Origin: Candidatus Thermofonsia Clade 1 bacterium
Lineage (GTDB): Bacteria; Chloroflexota; Anaerolineae; Aggregatilineales; UBA2796
DNA length: 64,000 nucleotides
Direction of reading: 5' to 3'
Assembly (NCBI GenBank): GCA_002794705.1
Contig: PGTK01000002.1
Location: 1 to 64,000, forward strand
Within the stretch, counting starts at the first letter, position 1. Every line of letters starts with the position of its first letter. Positions 8,641 through 16,818 of the stretch are shown in pieces. The notes beneath the pieces are model-generated. The model saw only the letters and a program-made list of their open reading frames with translations, had not been told where the DNA came from and did no database searches. Made by a program: the position numbers and the translations under genes.

Positions 8641-9975
8641 ATGCAGAAAAAGATTAAGTTTCTCACCCTTTTGCTGATCGCAGCATTCGTGTTGGGCGGC
8701 GTTTTCAACGGTGCCGCCATGGCGCAAGAGCGCCCGACCCTGCGCGTGTTCTACGGCAGCGTGGGCGATATCGCGCAGGATGAGGCAATTCTCAAGCGTT
8801 GGGCAGATGAGAACAACGTGAACGTTGAGATCGTCTACGCCTCGCAGAGCGCCACTGAGTACCTTGCACAGTTGCAACAGCTCCTAGCCGCTCGCTCAAC
8901 TGATATTGACCTGATCCAGTTCGACGTGATTTGGCCCGGCATCCTCGCGCCAAACATGCTTGATCTCGGTCCGGCGCTCGAGGCAAGCGGCATGAAGGAT
9001 ATGTTCTATCCGCGCATCCTCGCCAACAACACTGTGGACGGCAAGGTGGTCGGTCTGCCGTGGTTCACGGATGCCGGCTTGCTCTACTATCGCACGGACT
9101 TGCTGGAGAAATACGGCTTCAGCGCGCCGCCCAAGACGTGGGATGAGCTAGAGCAGATGGCAAAGACCATCCAAGAGGGTGAGCGTGCTGCTGGCAACCC
9201 TGAGTTCTGGGGCTTTGTGTGGCAAGGCAACGCCTACGAAGGCTTGACCTGCGACGCACTGGAGTGGATTTTCAGCAATGGCGGCGGCTCAATCGTTGAG
9301 GTGGATAAGACCATCAGCGTGAACAATGAGGCTGCTATCAGGGCGATTGAGCGCGCTGCGCGTTGGGTCGGCACTATCTCGCCCAGAGGCGTGACCACCT
9401 ACCAAGAGGAAGATGCACGCCGCGTCTTCCAAGCGGGCAACGCTGCTTTCATGCGCAACTGGCCCTATGCCTATGTGCTGGGTCAGGGCGGCGCTGATGG
9501 CACGCAAGAGACCGCTATCAAGGATAAGTTTGCTGTGACCGCGCTGCCCGCTGGCGACTCCGGCAAGCCCGCAGCGGCGCTGGGCGGCTGGCAGCTGGGC
9601 GTGAGCGCCTATAGCGCCAATCCTGAGCTGGCAACGCAGCTTGCCCTGTGGCTGACCGCGCCTGAGCAGCAGAAGGAGCGCTGGCTCAAGCTGAATAACT
9701 TGCCCACCATGCCCGCTATCTACCAAGACCCCGATGTCTTGGCGGCGACGCCTTGGGTTGCGGACTTGATCCCGGTCTTCGAGAATGCCACGCCGCGTCC
9801 CTCCACAGTGACCGCCGCGCTCTATAACGATGTCTCGGTCGCGTTCTTCACGGCTGTTCACGATGTGCTGACTGGGCGCCGCGATGCCGCTACCGCCCTT
9901 GAGGAACTCGAACTGCAGCTGGAGAATATCCTCGGACCTGAGTTCAAGCCCGGTCCTCCGCCGCCCATCAACTGA
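8641..9975 (+). CDS. Extracellular sugar-binding protein of an ABC transporter (family 1)
   Basis: 444 aa. The signal peptide spans residues 1-28 and ends NGAAMA before QERP, with no lipobox Cys, so it is probably cleaved by signal peptidase I. The mature part has family-1 solute-binding features: LRVFYGSVG, a long helix with QLLAARSTDIDLIQFDVIWPG, and GLPWFTDAGLLYYRTDLLEKYG with PKTWDELEQMAKTI. It is most like trehalose/maltose-binding proteins of the LpqY/ThuE type. No permease or ATPase gene lies near it, so its partners must be encoded elsewhere. A strong rho-independent terminator follows at 10000, so it is a single-gene transcript. Ligand is unknown. Confidence 0.9.
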   Translation: MQKKIKFLTLLLIAAFVLGGVFNGAAMAQERPTLRVFYGSVGDIAQDEAILKRWADENNVNVEIVYASQSATEYLAQLQQLLAARSTDIDLIQFDVIWPGILAPNMLDLGPALEASGMKDMFYPRILANNTVDGKVVGLPWFTDAGLLYYRTDLLEKYGFSAPPKTWDELEQMAKTIQEGERAAGNPEFWGFVWQGNAYEGLTCDALEWIFSNGGGSIVEVDKTISVNNEAAIRAIERAARWVGTISPRGVTTYQEEDARRVFQAGNAAFMRNWPYAYVLGQGGADGTQETAIKDKFAVTALPAGDSGKPAAALGGWQLGVSAYSANPELATQLALWLTAPEQQKERWLKLNNLPTMPAIYQDPDVLAATPWVADLIPVFENATPRPSTVTAALYNDVSVAFFTAVHDVLTGRRDAATALEELELQLENILGPEFKPGPPPPIN

Positions 9976-9999
9976 GGCATAGCGCAACGCACGTTGCAA

Positions 10000-10026
10000 G
10001 GGCAGGTCACGCGACCTGCCCTTTTT
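10000..10026 (+). terminator. Rho-independent terminator
   Basis: A perfect 9-bp stem, GGGCAGGTC at 10000-10008 and GACCTGCCC at 10013-10021, with a 4-base loop, is followed at once by five T. It closes the sugar-binding protein gene and is the clearest terminator in the window. Confidence 0.92.
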
Positions 10027-10027
10027 A

Positions 10028-10036
10028 TGTTACAAT
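10028..10036 (+). promoter_or_regulatory. Extended -10 element for fni
   Basis: TGTTACAAT directly follows the terminator T-run; I see no good -35. Transcription would begin near 10043 and read into fni. Confidence 0.4.
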
Positions 10037-10095
10037 CGCACGTCATGTAGCTTGTTTGAGGAGGCAAAAGCGCCTTAAATCGGCGTGTGTATCTT

Positions 10096-11139
10096 ATGAC
10101 CGTTTCATCTGACGATCCGCAACTGATCGAGCGCCGCAAAGCCGATCACATCCGCATTAACCTTGAGGAAAATGTCCAGTTCCCGCGCCTAACCACAGGT
10201 TTGGAGCGCTACCGCTTCATGCATTGCGCCCTGCCTGAGCTAGACCTCGCTGAGATAGATACGTCGCTTGTTTTCATGGGCAAGCGCCTGAGCGCGCCGC
10301 TCTTGATCAGCTCCATGACGGGCGGCACCAGCTTGGCAAATCCGTTGAACCTCGTTTTAGCGGAAGTGGCGCAAGCGCACAGCATCGCCATGGGACTTGG
10401 CTCACAGCGCGCCGCCATTGTCCATGAAGACCTTGCGCAGTCGTTTAAGGTGCGCCATGTGGCGCCGGATATCTTGCTCTTCGCCAACGTGGGCGCCGTC
10501 CAGCTGAACTATGGCTTCACTGTGGAGCATTATCGCCGCGCAGTGGACATGGCAGAGGCAGACGCGCTGATCTTGCACTTCAATGCCCTGCAAGAGGCTG
10601 TCCAGCCCGAAGGCGACGGCAACTTCAAAGATTTACTGCCCAAAGTGGCGCATCTGTGCCGTACAGTCGGCGTGCCTGTGATCGCTAAAGAGGTCGGCTG
10701 GGGCTTCTCAGCTCAGGATGCGCGTCGGTTAGTAGAGGCGGGCGTAGCCGCTATTGACGTGGCGGGCGCCGGCGGCACCTCATGGAGCGAGGTGGAGTAT
10801 CATCGGGCGCCGACAGCGTTCCATGCGCGTGTGGCACGCGCCTTTGCCGATTGGGGCATTCCCACAGCGGAGAGCATCCAGCTGGTGCGCGAGGCAGCCC
10901 CAAACGTGCCGATCATCGCCAGTGGCGGTCTGCGCGACGGCATTGACGTTGCCAAGTGCATTGCACTGGGCGCTGAGCTGTGCGGCTTAGCAGGACCGTT
11001 TTTGAAGGCGGCGGCACAATCAGCAGAGGCGACGCACGAACTCGTGCGCGAGTTGACGGCACAATTGCGCATCACCATGTTTGTGGCAGGCGCCCGCGAT
11101 CTCGCTGCGTTAGCGCGCACGCCGCTCTATAGCGCTTGA
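10096..11139 (+). CDS. fni: Isopentenyl-diphosphate delta-isomerase, type 2 (FMN-dependent)
   Basis: About 347 aa. It interconverts isopentenyl diphosphate and dimethylallyl diphosphate with reduced FMN, feeding isoprenoid synthesis. Visible features are the N-terminal [16 protein letters not shown] and FMHCALPEL that define this family. FMN/phosphate sites follow at SSMTGGT and MGLGSQR, then KEVGWGFS, the Gly-rich AGAGGTSW near the end and [12 protein letters not shown] at 10096 fits the family's N-terminus; an in-frame GTG lies three codons upstream at 10087. The only good Shine-Dalgarno-like run (10059-10063) is too far from either. It stands alone between a terminator and the next gene. 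Confidence 0.95.
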   Translation: MTVSSDDPQLIERRKADHIRINLEENVQFPRLTTGLERYRFMHCALPELDLAEIDTSLVFMGKRLSAPLLISSMTGGTSLANPLNLVLAEVAQAHSIAMGLGSQRAAIVHEDLAQSFKVRHVAPDILLFANVGAVQLNYGFTVEHYRRAVDMAEADALILHFNALQEAVQPEGDGNFKDLLPKVAHLCRTVGVPVIAKEVGWGFSAQDARRLVEAGVAAIDVAGAGGTSWSEVEYHRAPTAFHARVARAFADWGIPTAESIQLVREAAPNVPIIASGGLRDGIDVAKCIALGAELCGLAGPFLKAAAQSAEATHELVRELTAQLRITMFVAGARDLAALARTPLYSA

Positions 11140-11211
11140 GCGTCACGGCGTTGTGACAATTTCGGTAAATTGCACGGTGCTTTTCAGCCAAAGCGGAGGC
11201 ATTTTCACGCT

Positions 11212-11682
11212 ATGTCGGCACGTTTGTCGTTTTCACGCCTGATCACAGCACTGATGATTCTCATGGTCTGTGCAGCGATCTTCAGCGCTGTCACTTTTAG
11301 TGCGCCGCAGTCCGCTCAAGCCTGCAATCCGTGTGAGTGCGAGAATGATCGCCGCCATAATTGCATGGGCGGTCATTTCTACGCTTTTTACACCAAAGGT
11401 ACGCCTACGGGCTGCTTACTGGAGGTCTACTCAATTGAGCCGAACGGCACAGGTCGCCGTCAGTTGCGCCTGACTGAGCGCGACTTGGCGCGTTTCCCCA
11501 CCAGAGCGCAGAATTACTTGATCGCTGCCAGCCGCGATCAGCGCTTTGCGCTCTACCGCCTCAGCTCAGGCGAATTGCAGGTGAACGCCGGTCCTGATCG
11601 TGAGAACAAGGTCTACGTGACGATCATTCGCGGCTGCCCTGCCACTGAGGTGCGTGAGGAAGTCTTTGTGAAGAGCAACTAG
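11212..11682 (+). CDS. Small secreted cysteine-containing protein, unknown function
   Basis: 156 aa. ATG at 11212 is chosen because GGAGG (11195-11199) lies 12 bases upstream and a signal peptide starts there, ending near APQSAQA. The mature protein begins CNPCECEND and has a further Cys pair (NCMGG, GCLLEVY) plus GCPA near the C-terminus, so six Cys that could form disulfides. It is predicted to lie outside the membrane. I do not recognise a family; the rest is beta-rich in appearance (TGRRQLRLTE, NKVYVTIIRG). It converges with the HAD-DinB gene, 5 bp apart. Confidence 0.65.
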   Translation: MSARLSFSRLITALMILMVCAAIFSAVTFSAPQSAQACNPCECENDRRHNCMGGHFYAFYTKGTPTGCLLEVYSIEPNGTGRRQLRLTERDLARFPTRAQNYLIAASRDQRFALYRLSSGELQVNAGPDRENKVYVTIIRGCPATEVREEVFVKSN

Positions 11683-11687
11683 CGTCG

Positions 11688-12866
11688 CTAATCTGCTTGG
11701 CACTTGCCGACGGTCTGGCAGAGCTGATTGAGGTGCAGACGATCATGGCGCGCTGTGAAGTGCGCCATCTCTAGCAGCGTAGTCGGACCGAAAATGGCGT
11801 GTCGGGCAGGGCGCGCCCATGCCTCAGGCGGCAACTGCTCCAGAAAAGCGAGGGTCTGGGCGCGCTCGCGCCAAAAATCAGCGGCGATCTCCTGCGCCGT
11901 CTCAGTCAGCGTGAGGCTATTCGGGCGAAAGGGCTGAGGCGGCGTGGGCAAAAAAGGATTATCCTCTTCTGCAATGCGCCGCAAGCGCGGACGCTGCACT
12001 GTGCGCTCGCTCTCGCGCAAATGGTGAACGACCTCCAGCGGCGACCACTCATCAGGATCAGGGCGCATGTGCCAAACCCGCGATGGCGTAGCATCCACCA
12101 TGCCGAAGAGCGCCGCCGTATTGCCCAGCAAGCGCGGCATTACCTGCTCACGCCCTTCAAAAGGGAGCGGCTGACGCGCTAGGCGCTCCAGCAAGCCATT
12201 TTCAACTTCATCAGCAAAGGTCGCTAAAGTTTGGGCGCCGTTCAGCCAGTAGGCGTGCATCCCAATCGCTCGCGTTGACGCAATGTCATTTTGAAAATCA
12301 TCGCCGACCATGATCGCCTGATCAGGCTCATAGCCCGTGCGCGCCAAGACCTCCTCATAGAGGTGCGGCTGCGGCTTGGCAAAATGTAGCTCATCAAGGT
12401 TCGTGATCAGAGCGTAAGGCAGATCGAGCGGTAAACCGCCCCAGATCATGCGCTGATGGATCGTCTCCAGCGAAAAAACGGGATTGGTGACAATCGCAAC
12501 GGCAATCTCGCGCTCTAGGAGTCGGTGCAGCAATGGTACAGCCGCAGGATCGGGCGCAAAAAAGGGCGCCAAACTCGGAAAAATTGCCGCTTGAGCGCGC
12601 TCGAAAGCCTCGCGCAAGCTGTCAAGCGGCATGGCGAGCGCCTCAGTGAAAGTGCGCTCAAAGACGGCGCGATTGTTGCAAGACGGATCGAGATCGGCAA
12701 CGACGGCGCGGATCGCAGCGCGGATCGCGCTTGCGAAAGACTCGGCGGGCTGCTGCAACGTCTGGGCGAGCGCCTCGCTGAGCAGACGGATGTACTCGCG
12801 CACGAAAGCGTCCGTATCAACGCGGACAAGCGTGCCGTCAAGATCGAAAAGGACAATTTTGATCAT
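11688..12866 (-). CDS. HAD-family hydrolase fused to a DinB-like domain
   Basis: 392 aa. Residues 1 to about 225 are a HAD hydrolase: FDLDGTLV with the nucleophile and acid Asp pair, VTNPVF (motif II region), and VGDDFQNDI (motif IV). Residues about 240-392 form a DinB/YfiT-like four-helix domain, with WSPLEVVHHLRESE and a C-terminal HFTARHDRLHLNQL that supply the His set usual for metal binding. HAD enzymes mostly remove phosphate from small molecules; DinB-like proteins are often metal-dependent thiol transferases or have unknown roles. Its ATG overlaps the stop of the upstream Cys-rich gene by 4 bp, so they are translationally coupled. The combination is unusual; substrate unknown. Confidence 0.85.
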   Translation of the reverse strand: MIKIVLFDLDGTLVRVDTDAFVREYIRLLSEALAQTLQQPAESFASAIRAAIRAVVADLDPSCNNRAVFERTFTEALAMPLDSLREAFERAQAAIFPSLAPFFAPDPAAVPLLHRLLEREIAVAIVTNPVFSLETIHQRMIWGGLPLDLPYALITNLDELHFAKPQPHLYEEVLARTGYEPDQAIMVGDDFQNDIASTRAIGMHAYWLNGAQTLATFADEVENGLLERLARQPLPFEGREQVMPRLLGNTAALFGMVDATPSRVWHMRPDPDEWSPLEVVHHLRESERTVQRPRLRRIAEEDNPFLPTPPQPFRPNSLTLTETAQEIAADFWRERAQTLAFLEQLPPEAWARPARHAIFGPTTLLEMAHFTARHDRLHLNQLCQTVGKCQAD

Positions 12867-13222
12867 TCGCTATCCGTCCCGCGCAGCGCGTCCAAAAAGA
12901 GCGAGACGCCAGGACGTTCAGCGTTGCACTGTTCGCAGCCGACGTAAGGGTCTTCAATCTCGACTTTGTGCTTGTCGCAGAAGGCGCTCAGGGCAAGTGA
13001 CCGCCCAATTCCCAGAAAGCCGGGCTTGACCTGCAAAGTTAAGCGCAGGAATTCGCTGGCATTTGCCCGAAGGATATCCGGCACATTACAGCGGCTACAA
13101 TCGCCAGGATGCCAAGGCGCACTGCGCGGATTGCGCTTGATCAAGCGGCATTCCTGCACGCGCCTGCCGCGATGAAAATCGGCGTGATATTCCGGGCATT
13201 CCTTGCCAGCTGGCGTCTTCAT
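12863..13222 (-). CDS. Cys-rich, probably zinc-binding protein, unknown function
   Basis: 119 aa, basic. It contains Cys in KECPEYH, QECRLIK, a CSRCNVPDI pair, FCDKHK and a final CEQCNAE pair, with several His, so two zinc sites are plausible. The order KECPEYHADFHRGR-QECRLI-CSRCNVPDILRANA looks like a conserved unit rather than a random ORF. I cannot name the family. It follows efp by 16 bp and overlaps the HAD-DinB gene by 4 bp, so the three probably form one operon. A role near translation or RNA is only a guess from its neighbour. Confidence 0.75.
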   Translation of the reverse strand: MKTPAGKECPEYHADFHRGRRVQECRLIKRNPRSAPWHPGDCSRCNVPDILRANASEFLRLTLQVKPGFLGIGRSLALSAFCDKHKVEIEDPYVGCEQCNAERPGVSLFLDALRGTDSE

Positions 13223-13238
13223 GAGGCGATCCTAGGGG

Positions 13239-13796
13239 CTAAACGCGAGTGATGTAGCTACCATCCCGCGTATCAATACGGATTCTATCGCCCACATTGA
13301 CGAAGAGCGGCACGGTCACTTGCAAGCCCGTCTGTGTGGTCACCTTTTTAGTAGCGCCGGTCGCTGTGTTGCCCGCCACTGCCACTTCTGCTTCCACCAC
13401 CTCATGCTCCACAGTAGTCGGCAGCTCGTAGTCAATCACCTCGCCCTCATAAGTGCTGAGCGAGAGCTGCATATTCTCATACAGATACAGTATGTCATCG
13501 CCAAAGATGCTGGCAGGCAGTTCGTACTGCTCATAAGTGGCTGTGTGCATGAAATGCAGCATTTCGCCATCGCTGTAGAGGAACTCCACAGGGAAGCTCT
13601 CCACGCGGATATCTTGCACGCGATCACCTGAGGTGAAGGTGCGCTGGATGGTAGCGCCTGTGCGCAGGTCGCGGAGGGTGGTGCGGATAGTGGCGTTGCC
13701 GCGTCCGGGCTTGTGATGCGAGTACTCCAAAACGCGGTAGATGGCGCCATCTACAGTGAAAGTTACGCCTTTGCGCAGGTCGTTCACATCAATCAT
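13239..13796 (-). CDS. efp: Elongation factor P
   Basis: 185 aa, the family's usual length, starting at the internal ATG MIDVNDLRKG. EF-P binds between the P and E sites and helps the ribosome form peptide bonds at polyproline runs. Domains I-III are all present, with EFLYSDGEMLHFM in domain II and VPLFVNVGDRIRIDTRDGSYITRV at the end. The loop that contacts tRNA reads HKPGRGN, so the tip residue is Arg32 rather than the Lys that EpmA modifies in E. coli; no EarP gene is next to it. The many Pro-rich linkers encoded in this window would make EF-P important. First gene of a three-gene operon. Confidence 0.96.
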   Translation of the reverse strand: MIDVNDLRKGVTFTVDGAIYRVLEYSHHKPGRGNATIRTTLRDLRTGATIQRTFTSGDRVQDIRVESFPVEFLYSDGEMLHFMHTATYEQYELPASIFGDDILYLYENMQLSLSTYEGEVIDYELPTTVEHEVVEAEVAVAGNTATGATKKVTTQTGLQVTVPLFVNVGDRIRIDTRDGSYITRV

Positions 13797-13836
13797 GCAG
13801 TCGTCTCTCACCTTTTCCGTTCAGATTAACGTTTCG

Positions 13837-13865
13837 ATTATAGCCGATTCCGCAGGGCGTGGCTA
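13837..13865 (-). promoter_or_regulatory. Promoter for efp operon
   Basis: On the minus strand a perfect TATAAT (13842-13837) has TAGCCA 17 bp upstream (13865-13860). Transcription would begin near 13830, about 35 bases before the efp ATG. Confidence 0.5.
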
Positions 13866-13910
13866 GAGTTGCCCATGCAAAGCCGCCTCAGATGCTAAGC
13901 CACGCTCCCG

Positions 13911-14012
13911 TCACGCACATTCGGATGAATTGCCCGCACTCTCTTGCGCGACGCCGATCAACGCCGTCAAGAGCAGCGCTAGTGCGCCTAGCCAAGCACG
14001 AATTCCTCCCAT
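13911..14012 (-). CDS. Small ORF, 33-aa hydrophobic peptide (signal-peptide-like)
   Basis: ATG at 14012, stop at 13911. The peptide begins MGGIRAWLGALALLL, continues with a hydrophobic core to about residue 22, then ends with a polar tail containing one Cys. A good Shine-Dalgarno AGAGG lies 8 bases upstream of the ATG. This looks like a translated small membrane or secreted peptide, but no homologue can be recalled and it may be chance. It sits in the 345-bp gap between efp and tdh, which otherwise holds only the efp promoter. Confidence 0.4.
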   Translation of the reverse strand: MGGIRAWLGALALLLTALIGVAQESAGNSSECA

Positions 14013-14141
14013 TGAACTATCCTCTTTTGCCTCACGCTATCCGTTCAACATAGTATTGCCGCGTGTTGACGGCTGTGAAGTTCGCAAAAGATGATGGTCT
14101 GTTTAGGTGCAGACGGAAGTCTTGGGCGTGCTAAGATCGGC

Positions 14142-15191
14142 TCATGGGATCAGCATGACTTTGCCGCTCTCACCGCTCATGAAGGTCTGGTAGGCGCGCT
14201 CGAAGTCCGCCATGGGGAATTGGTGCGTCACCAAGCCTTCGAGGCGCAGCGCGCCCGATTCCAGCAAGCCGTGCGCTTGATACCACGTCTCCCATAGCCG
14301 CCGCCCCACGATCCCACGCACAATTGCGCCCTTGAAGACGATGTGCGCGTTCAGATCGAAGGTGAAGGCGCTCGGTGCTAAGCCCAGCAGGGCTGCCTCG
14401 CCGCCCTCTTTCAGCGCGGCAAAGCCCTCGTTAATGGCGCTAGGCGCGCCGGACATCTCTAAGAGCACGTCCACGCCTTCGCCACCTGTCACTTCCTCGA
14501 TGATTGCGCTCAGATTTTCATGGCGCACGTCCACAGCCCGATCGGCGCCCATTCGGCAGGCTAAATTCAGGCGATACGGGCTGATATCCGTGGCGATCAC
14601 GGCGCGGGCGCCCGCCGCCTTCGCTACGGCAATCGCCATCAAGCCGACTGGTCCGCAGCCCGTCACCAGCACGAATTTGGCTGAGACATCTTGCGCCATG
14701 ACCGTATGCACAGCGTTGCCTAAGTTTTCTTCGATCACGGCGATCTCTAGCGGCATGTTCGGCGGATTTTTCCAGATGTTCTGGGCGGGAATGGCGATAT
14801 ATTCGGCGAAGCCGCCGTCGCGGTCTACGCCGATGATCTGGGTCTTTTCGCATAGGTGCGCACGACCTGTGCGGCAGAAGTAGCAGGTGTTGCAGACCAC
14901 ATGGCTCTCCAGCGAGACCTGATCGCCTACCGCCACATGCTCAATTTCTGGCGAAACTGCCACGACCGTGCCTGTGATTTCGTGTCCTACCACAAAAGGC
15001 GGCTTCAGGCGATGCTGCGCCCAGTCATCCCATTTATAGATGTGGATATCCGTGCCGCAGATCGAGCCTGCCTGCACTTTGACCAGCACATCGCCGTGCT
15101 TCAGCGCTGGCACGGGATAATCCTCGACGTAGCGCAAGCCTGCGCCGCGCTCCGCCTTCAGGATCGCCTTCATTTTTGTCGGTAAAGTCAT
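14142..15191 (-). CDS. tdh: L-threonine 3-dehydrogenase (zinc, NAD-dependent)
   Basis: 349 aa from ATG at 15191, chosen because AGGAG lies 7 bases upstream; an in-frame ATG two codons earlier is too close to it. The enzyme oxidises L-threonine to 2-amino-3-ketobutyrate. Catalytic zinc ligands are in SICGTDIHIYKWD and VVGHEITG; structural zinc Cys are in CNTCYFCRTGRAHLC; the NAD-binding loop is GCGPVGLMA. The match to Tdh over general alcohol dehydrogenases rests on HIYKWDDW, ENLGNAVHTV, LEMSGAPSAI and GRRLWETWYQ, all close to the E. coli protein. The usual partner kbl is not in the window. Divergent from the cytochrome gene. Confidence 0.9.
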   Translation of the reverse strand: MTLPTKMKAILKAERGAGLRYVEDYPVPALKHGDVLVKVQAGSICGTDIHIYKWDDWAQHRLKPPFVVGHEITGTVVAVSPEIEHVAVGDQVSLESHVVCNTCYFCRTGRAHLCEKTQIIGVDRDGGFAEYIAIPAQNIWKNPPNMPLEIAVIEENLGNAVHTVMAQDVSAKFVLVTGCGPVGLMAIAVAKAAGARAVIATDISPYRLNLACRMGADRAVDVRHENLSAIIEEVTGGEGVDVLLEMSGAPSAINEGFAALKEGGEAALLGLAPSAFTFDLNAHIVFKGAIVRGIVGRRLWETWYQAHGLLESGALRLEGLVTHQFPMADFERAYQTFMSGESGKVMLIP

Positions 15192-15296
15192 GGTCATACT
15201 CCTAAAAGTCTTTACGCCCTTATTGTAGCGCAGCGCTGCCCCTTTCGAACGCCCGACTTTGCGAAATTGCTCACAAAGTGACATAATCTTCACCAG

Positions 15297-15325
15297 TTGC
15301 ACATTGAAAGTCAGCTGTTTATAGA
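15297..15325 (+). promoter_or_regulatory. Candidate promoter for the cytochrome c lipoprotein gene
   Basis: TTGCAC (15297-15302), 17 bp, TATAGA (15320-15325). Transcription would begin about 15 bases before the ATG at 15347. It lies in the divergent region shared with tdh. Confidence 0.4.
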
Positions 15326-15346
15326 CTCCAGAAAGGCTCACAGCGC

Positions 15347-16015
15347 ATGATCGCCAAGCACGCGCCCAGATTGATACTTGCCCTTGTATTGGTGACGCTT
15401 GCCGCGTGCGGCACGCCCGCCACGCCCGCTCCGCCCTTCCCGCCCACGCTTGAGTTGCCCACTCGCGTGCCGATTCAGCCCACGCCCGATAGCCGCATTG
15501 TGGAGGCTACGCCGCAAGTGCAGCCCACGCGGGTCGCTCTTGAGCCGACCGCCACGCCGACTCGCGTCCGTCCTTCGCCTACGCCCACCATCACGTTGAT
15601 CCCGCCTACGAATACGCCCGTCCCACCCACTGAGACTCCCACGCCAAGCCCGACACCGCAGCCCGATCCTGCACGTGGCGCTATCCTGTTTGCGAACGGC
15701 TTTCCCAATAGACCTGAAGTACCGACATGCGCCTCTTGCCATTATGTTGAGCCAGTTGAGGTCAATGATCTGGTTGGTCCTGTAATGTATGGCATTGCGG
15801 ATCGGGCGGCGCGCCGCGATCCGAACGAGGTCAGTGCAGTCGCTTATTTGCGCAACTCAATCATCCTGCCTAACAAATATCTTGTGCCGAACGAGGGCGA
15901 TAAGGTCTATGCTGTGGGCGGCGTGAGCCTGATGCACCAGACCTACGCCGAAGAGTTGACGCCTGATGAGATCAACGATCTGGTCGCTTACATGCTGACC
16001 CTGCGCGCCCGCTAG
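15347..16015 (+). CDS. c-type cytochrome lipoprotein with Pro/Thr linker
   Basis: 222 aa. A lipoprotein signal peptide ends LVTLAAC, so Cys21 would be lipidated. Then come about 90 residues rich in Pro and Thr, and a C-terminal mono-heme domain with CASCH (covalent haem attachment). A likely Met axial ligand is in GVSLMHQTY, just before the C-terminal helix TPDEINDLVAYML. It should be tethered outside the cytoplasmic membrane and carry electrons. Which partner complex it serves is not shown by its neighbours, tdh and a metal-dependent regulator. Confidence 0.88.
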   Translation: MIAKHAPRLILALVLVTLAACGTPATPAPPFPPTLELPTRVPIQPTPDSRIVEATPQVQPTRVALEPTATPTRVRPSPTPTITLIPPTNTPVPPTETPTPSPTPQPDPARGAILFANGFPNRPEVPTCASCHYVEPVEVNDLVGPVMYGIADRAARRDPNEVSAVAYLRNSIILPNKYLVPNEGDKVYAVGGVSLMHQTYAEELTPDEINDLVAYMLTLRAR

Positions 16016-16022
16016 AGACGCT

Positions 16023-16064
16023 TAGCACAGCTTGTGCATTGAGTCGCCCGCGCAAGCTGTGCTA
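16023..16064. repeat. 12-bp perfect inverted repeat over the DtxR-family promoter
   Basis: The arm TAGCACAGCTTG (16023-16034) is exactly matched by CAAGCTGTGCTA (16053-16064), with 18 bases between. The right arm overlaps a -10 element and the gap contains a possible -35, so this looks like an operator. It could instead be an RNA hairpin after the cytochrome gene, but there is no T-run. Confidence 0.6.
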
Positions 16065-16068
16065 TACT
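16039..16068 (+). promoter_or_regulatory. Promoter for DtxR-family regulator
   Basis: An extended -10, TGCTATACT (16060-16068), has TTGAGT (16039-16044) 18 bp upstream of its TATACT. The position shows that the regulator must start at 16105, not at the upstream in-frame ATG near 16039. Confidence 0.45.
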
Positions 16069-16104
16069 TGCGCAAAAGCGCGAGTGAGCTACTGGGAGGG
16101 CGGC

Positions 16105-16818
16105 GTGTCAGATACATTGCGCGGCGAATGGCGTACCCCTGCTGTTGAGGACTTCCTCAAACAGGTCTATTTGATCCAGCAGCAGGTCGATCCTGTGCCA
16201 ACTATGCTGATCGCTCGTGCTTTGAACATCGCCGCACCCTCTGCCACAGATATGATCAAGCGCCTTAGCAGCGGCGAGAGTTTCCCGCCTTTGCTCAAGC
16301 ACGCGCCATATCGCGGCGTGCGCCTGACCGAGGAGGGCAAGAAGATAGCCCTTGAGATCATCCGCCATCATCGCCTGCTGGAACTTTACCTCACGCAGAA
16401 ACTCGGCTTTTCGTGGGATGAGGTGCATGATGAGGCGGATCGGCTGGAGCATCATATCTCGGAGCGGCTAGAGGCGCGCATTGCCGATGCGCTCGGTCAT
16501 CCTGAGCTTGATCCGCATGGCGACCCAATCCCCGCCCTTGATGGCACGGTCAATCTACCTGAGCTGGTGCTGCTCTCCGACCTCGCTATTGCCCAGCGCG
16601 GCACAGTCAGCCGCATTTTGGATCAATCGCCTGAGGTGTTGCGCTATCTCTCGGAGTTGGGCTTAGTGCCGGGCGTCTTGGTCGTTTTGGCGGATCGAGC
16701 GCCGCTGAACGACACGATTCAGGTGCGCATTGGCAGCCGTGCCGCTGAGCCGCGCACGATCAGCGTGCATGTGGCGCGCAAGGCGCTTGTTGTCCCTGAT
16801 GACTCCGAGTCGATCTAG
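16105..16818 (+). CDS. DtxR/MntR-family metal-dependent transcriptional regulator
   Basis: 237 aa. GTG at 16105 is the best start because GGGAGG (16094-16099) sits 5 bases upstream and the promoter lies before it. The N-terminal winged helix contains VEDFLKQVYLIQQ and PSATDMIKRL (recognition helix). The dimerisation/metal-binding domain has IIRHHRLLELYL, DEVHDEADRLEHHIS and a C-terminal FeoA/SH3-like domain (LSELGLVPGVLVVLADRAP). Such regulators repress manganese or iron uptake genes when the metal is bound. No uptake gene is adjacent. The inverted repeat over its own promoter suggests autoregulation. Stop abuts the convergent redoxin gene. Confidence 0.92.
   Translation: MSDTLRGEWRTPAVEDFLKQVYLIQQQVDPVPTMLIARALNIAAPSATDMIKRLSSGESFPPLLKHAPYRGVRLTEEGKKIALEIIRHHRLLELYLTQKLGFSWDEVHDEADRLEHHISERLEARIADALGHPELDPHGDPIPALDGTVNLPELVLLSDLAIAQRGTVSRILDQSPEVLRYLSELGLVPGVLVVLADRAPLNDTIQVRIGSRAAEPRTISVHVARKALVVPDDSESI

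Noticed and set aside
9289..9999. Long minus-strand ORF (236 codons)
   Set aside because: Shadow of the sugar-binding protein; no family-like motif, and it spans the sense gene's conserved parts.
15475..15708. Minus-strand Gly/Val-rich ORF
   Set aside because: Antisense of the Pro/Thr linker in the cytochrome lipoprotein.
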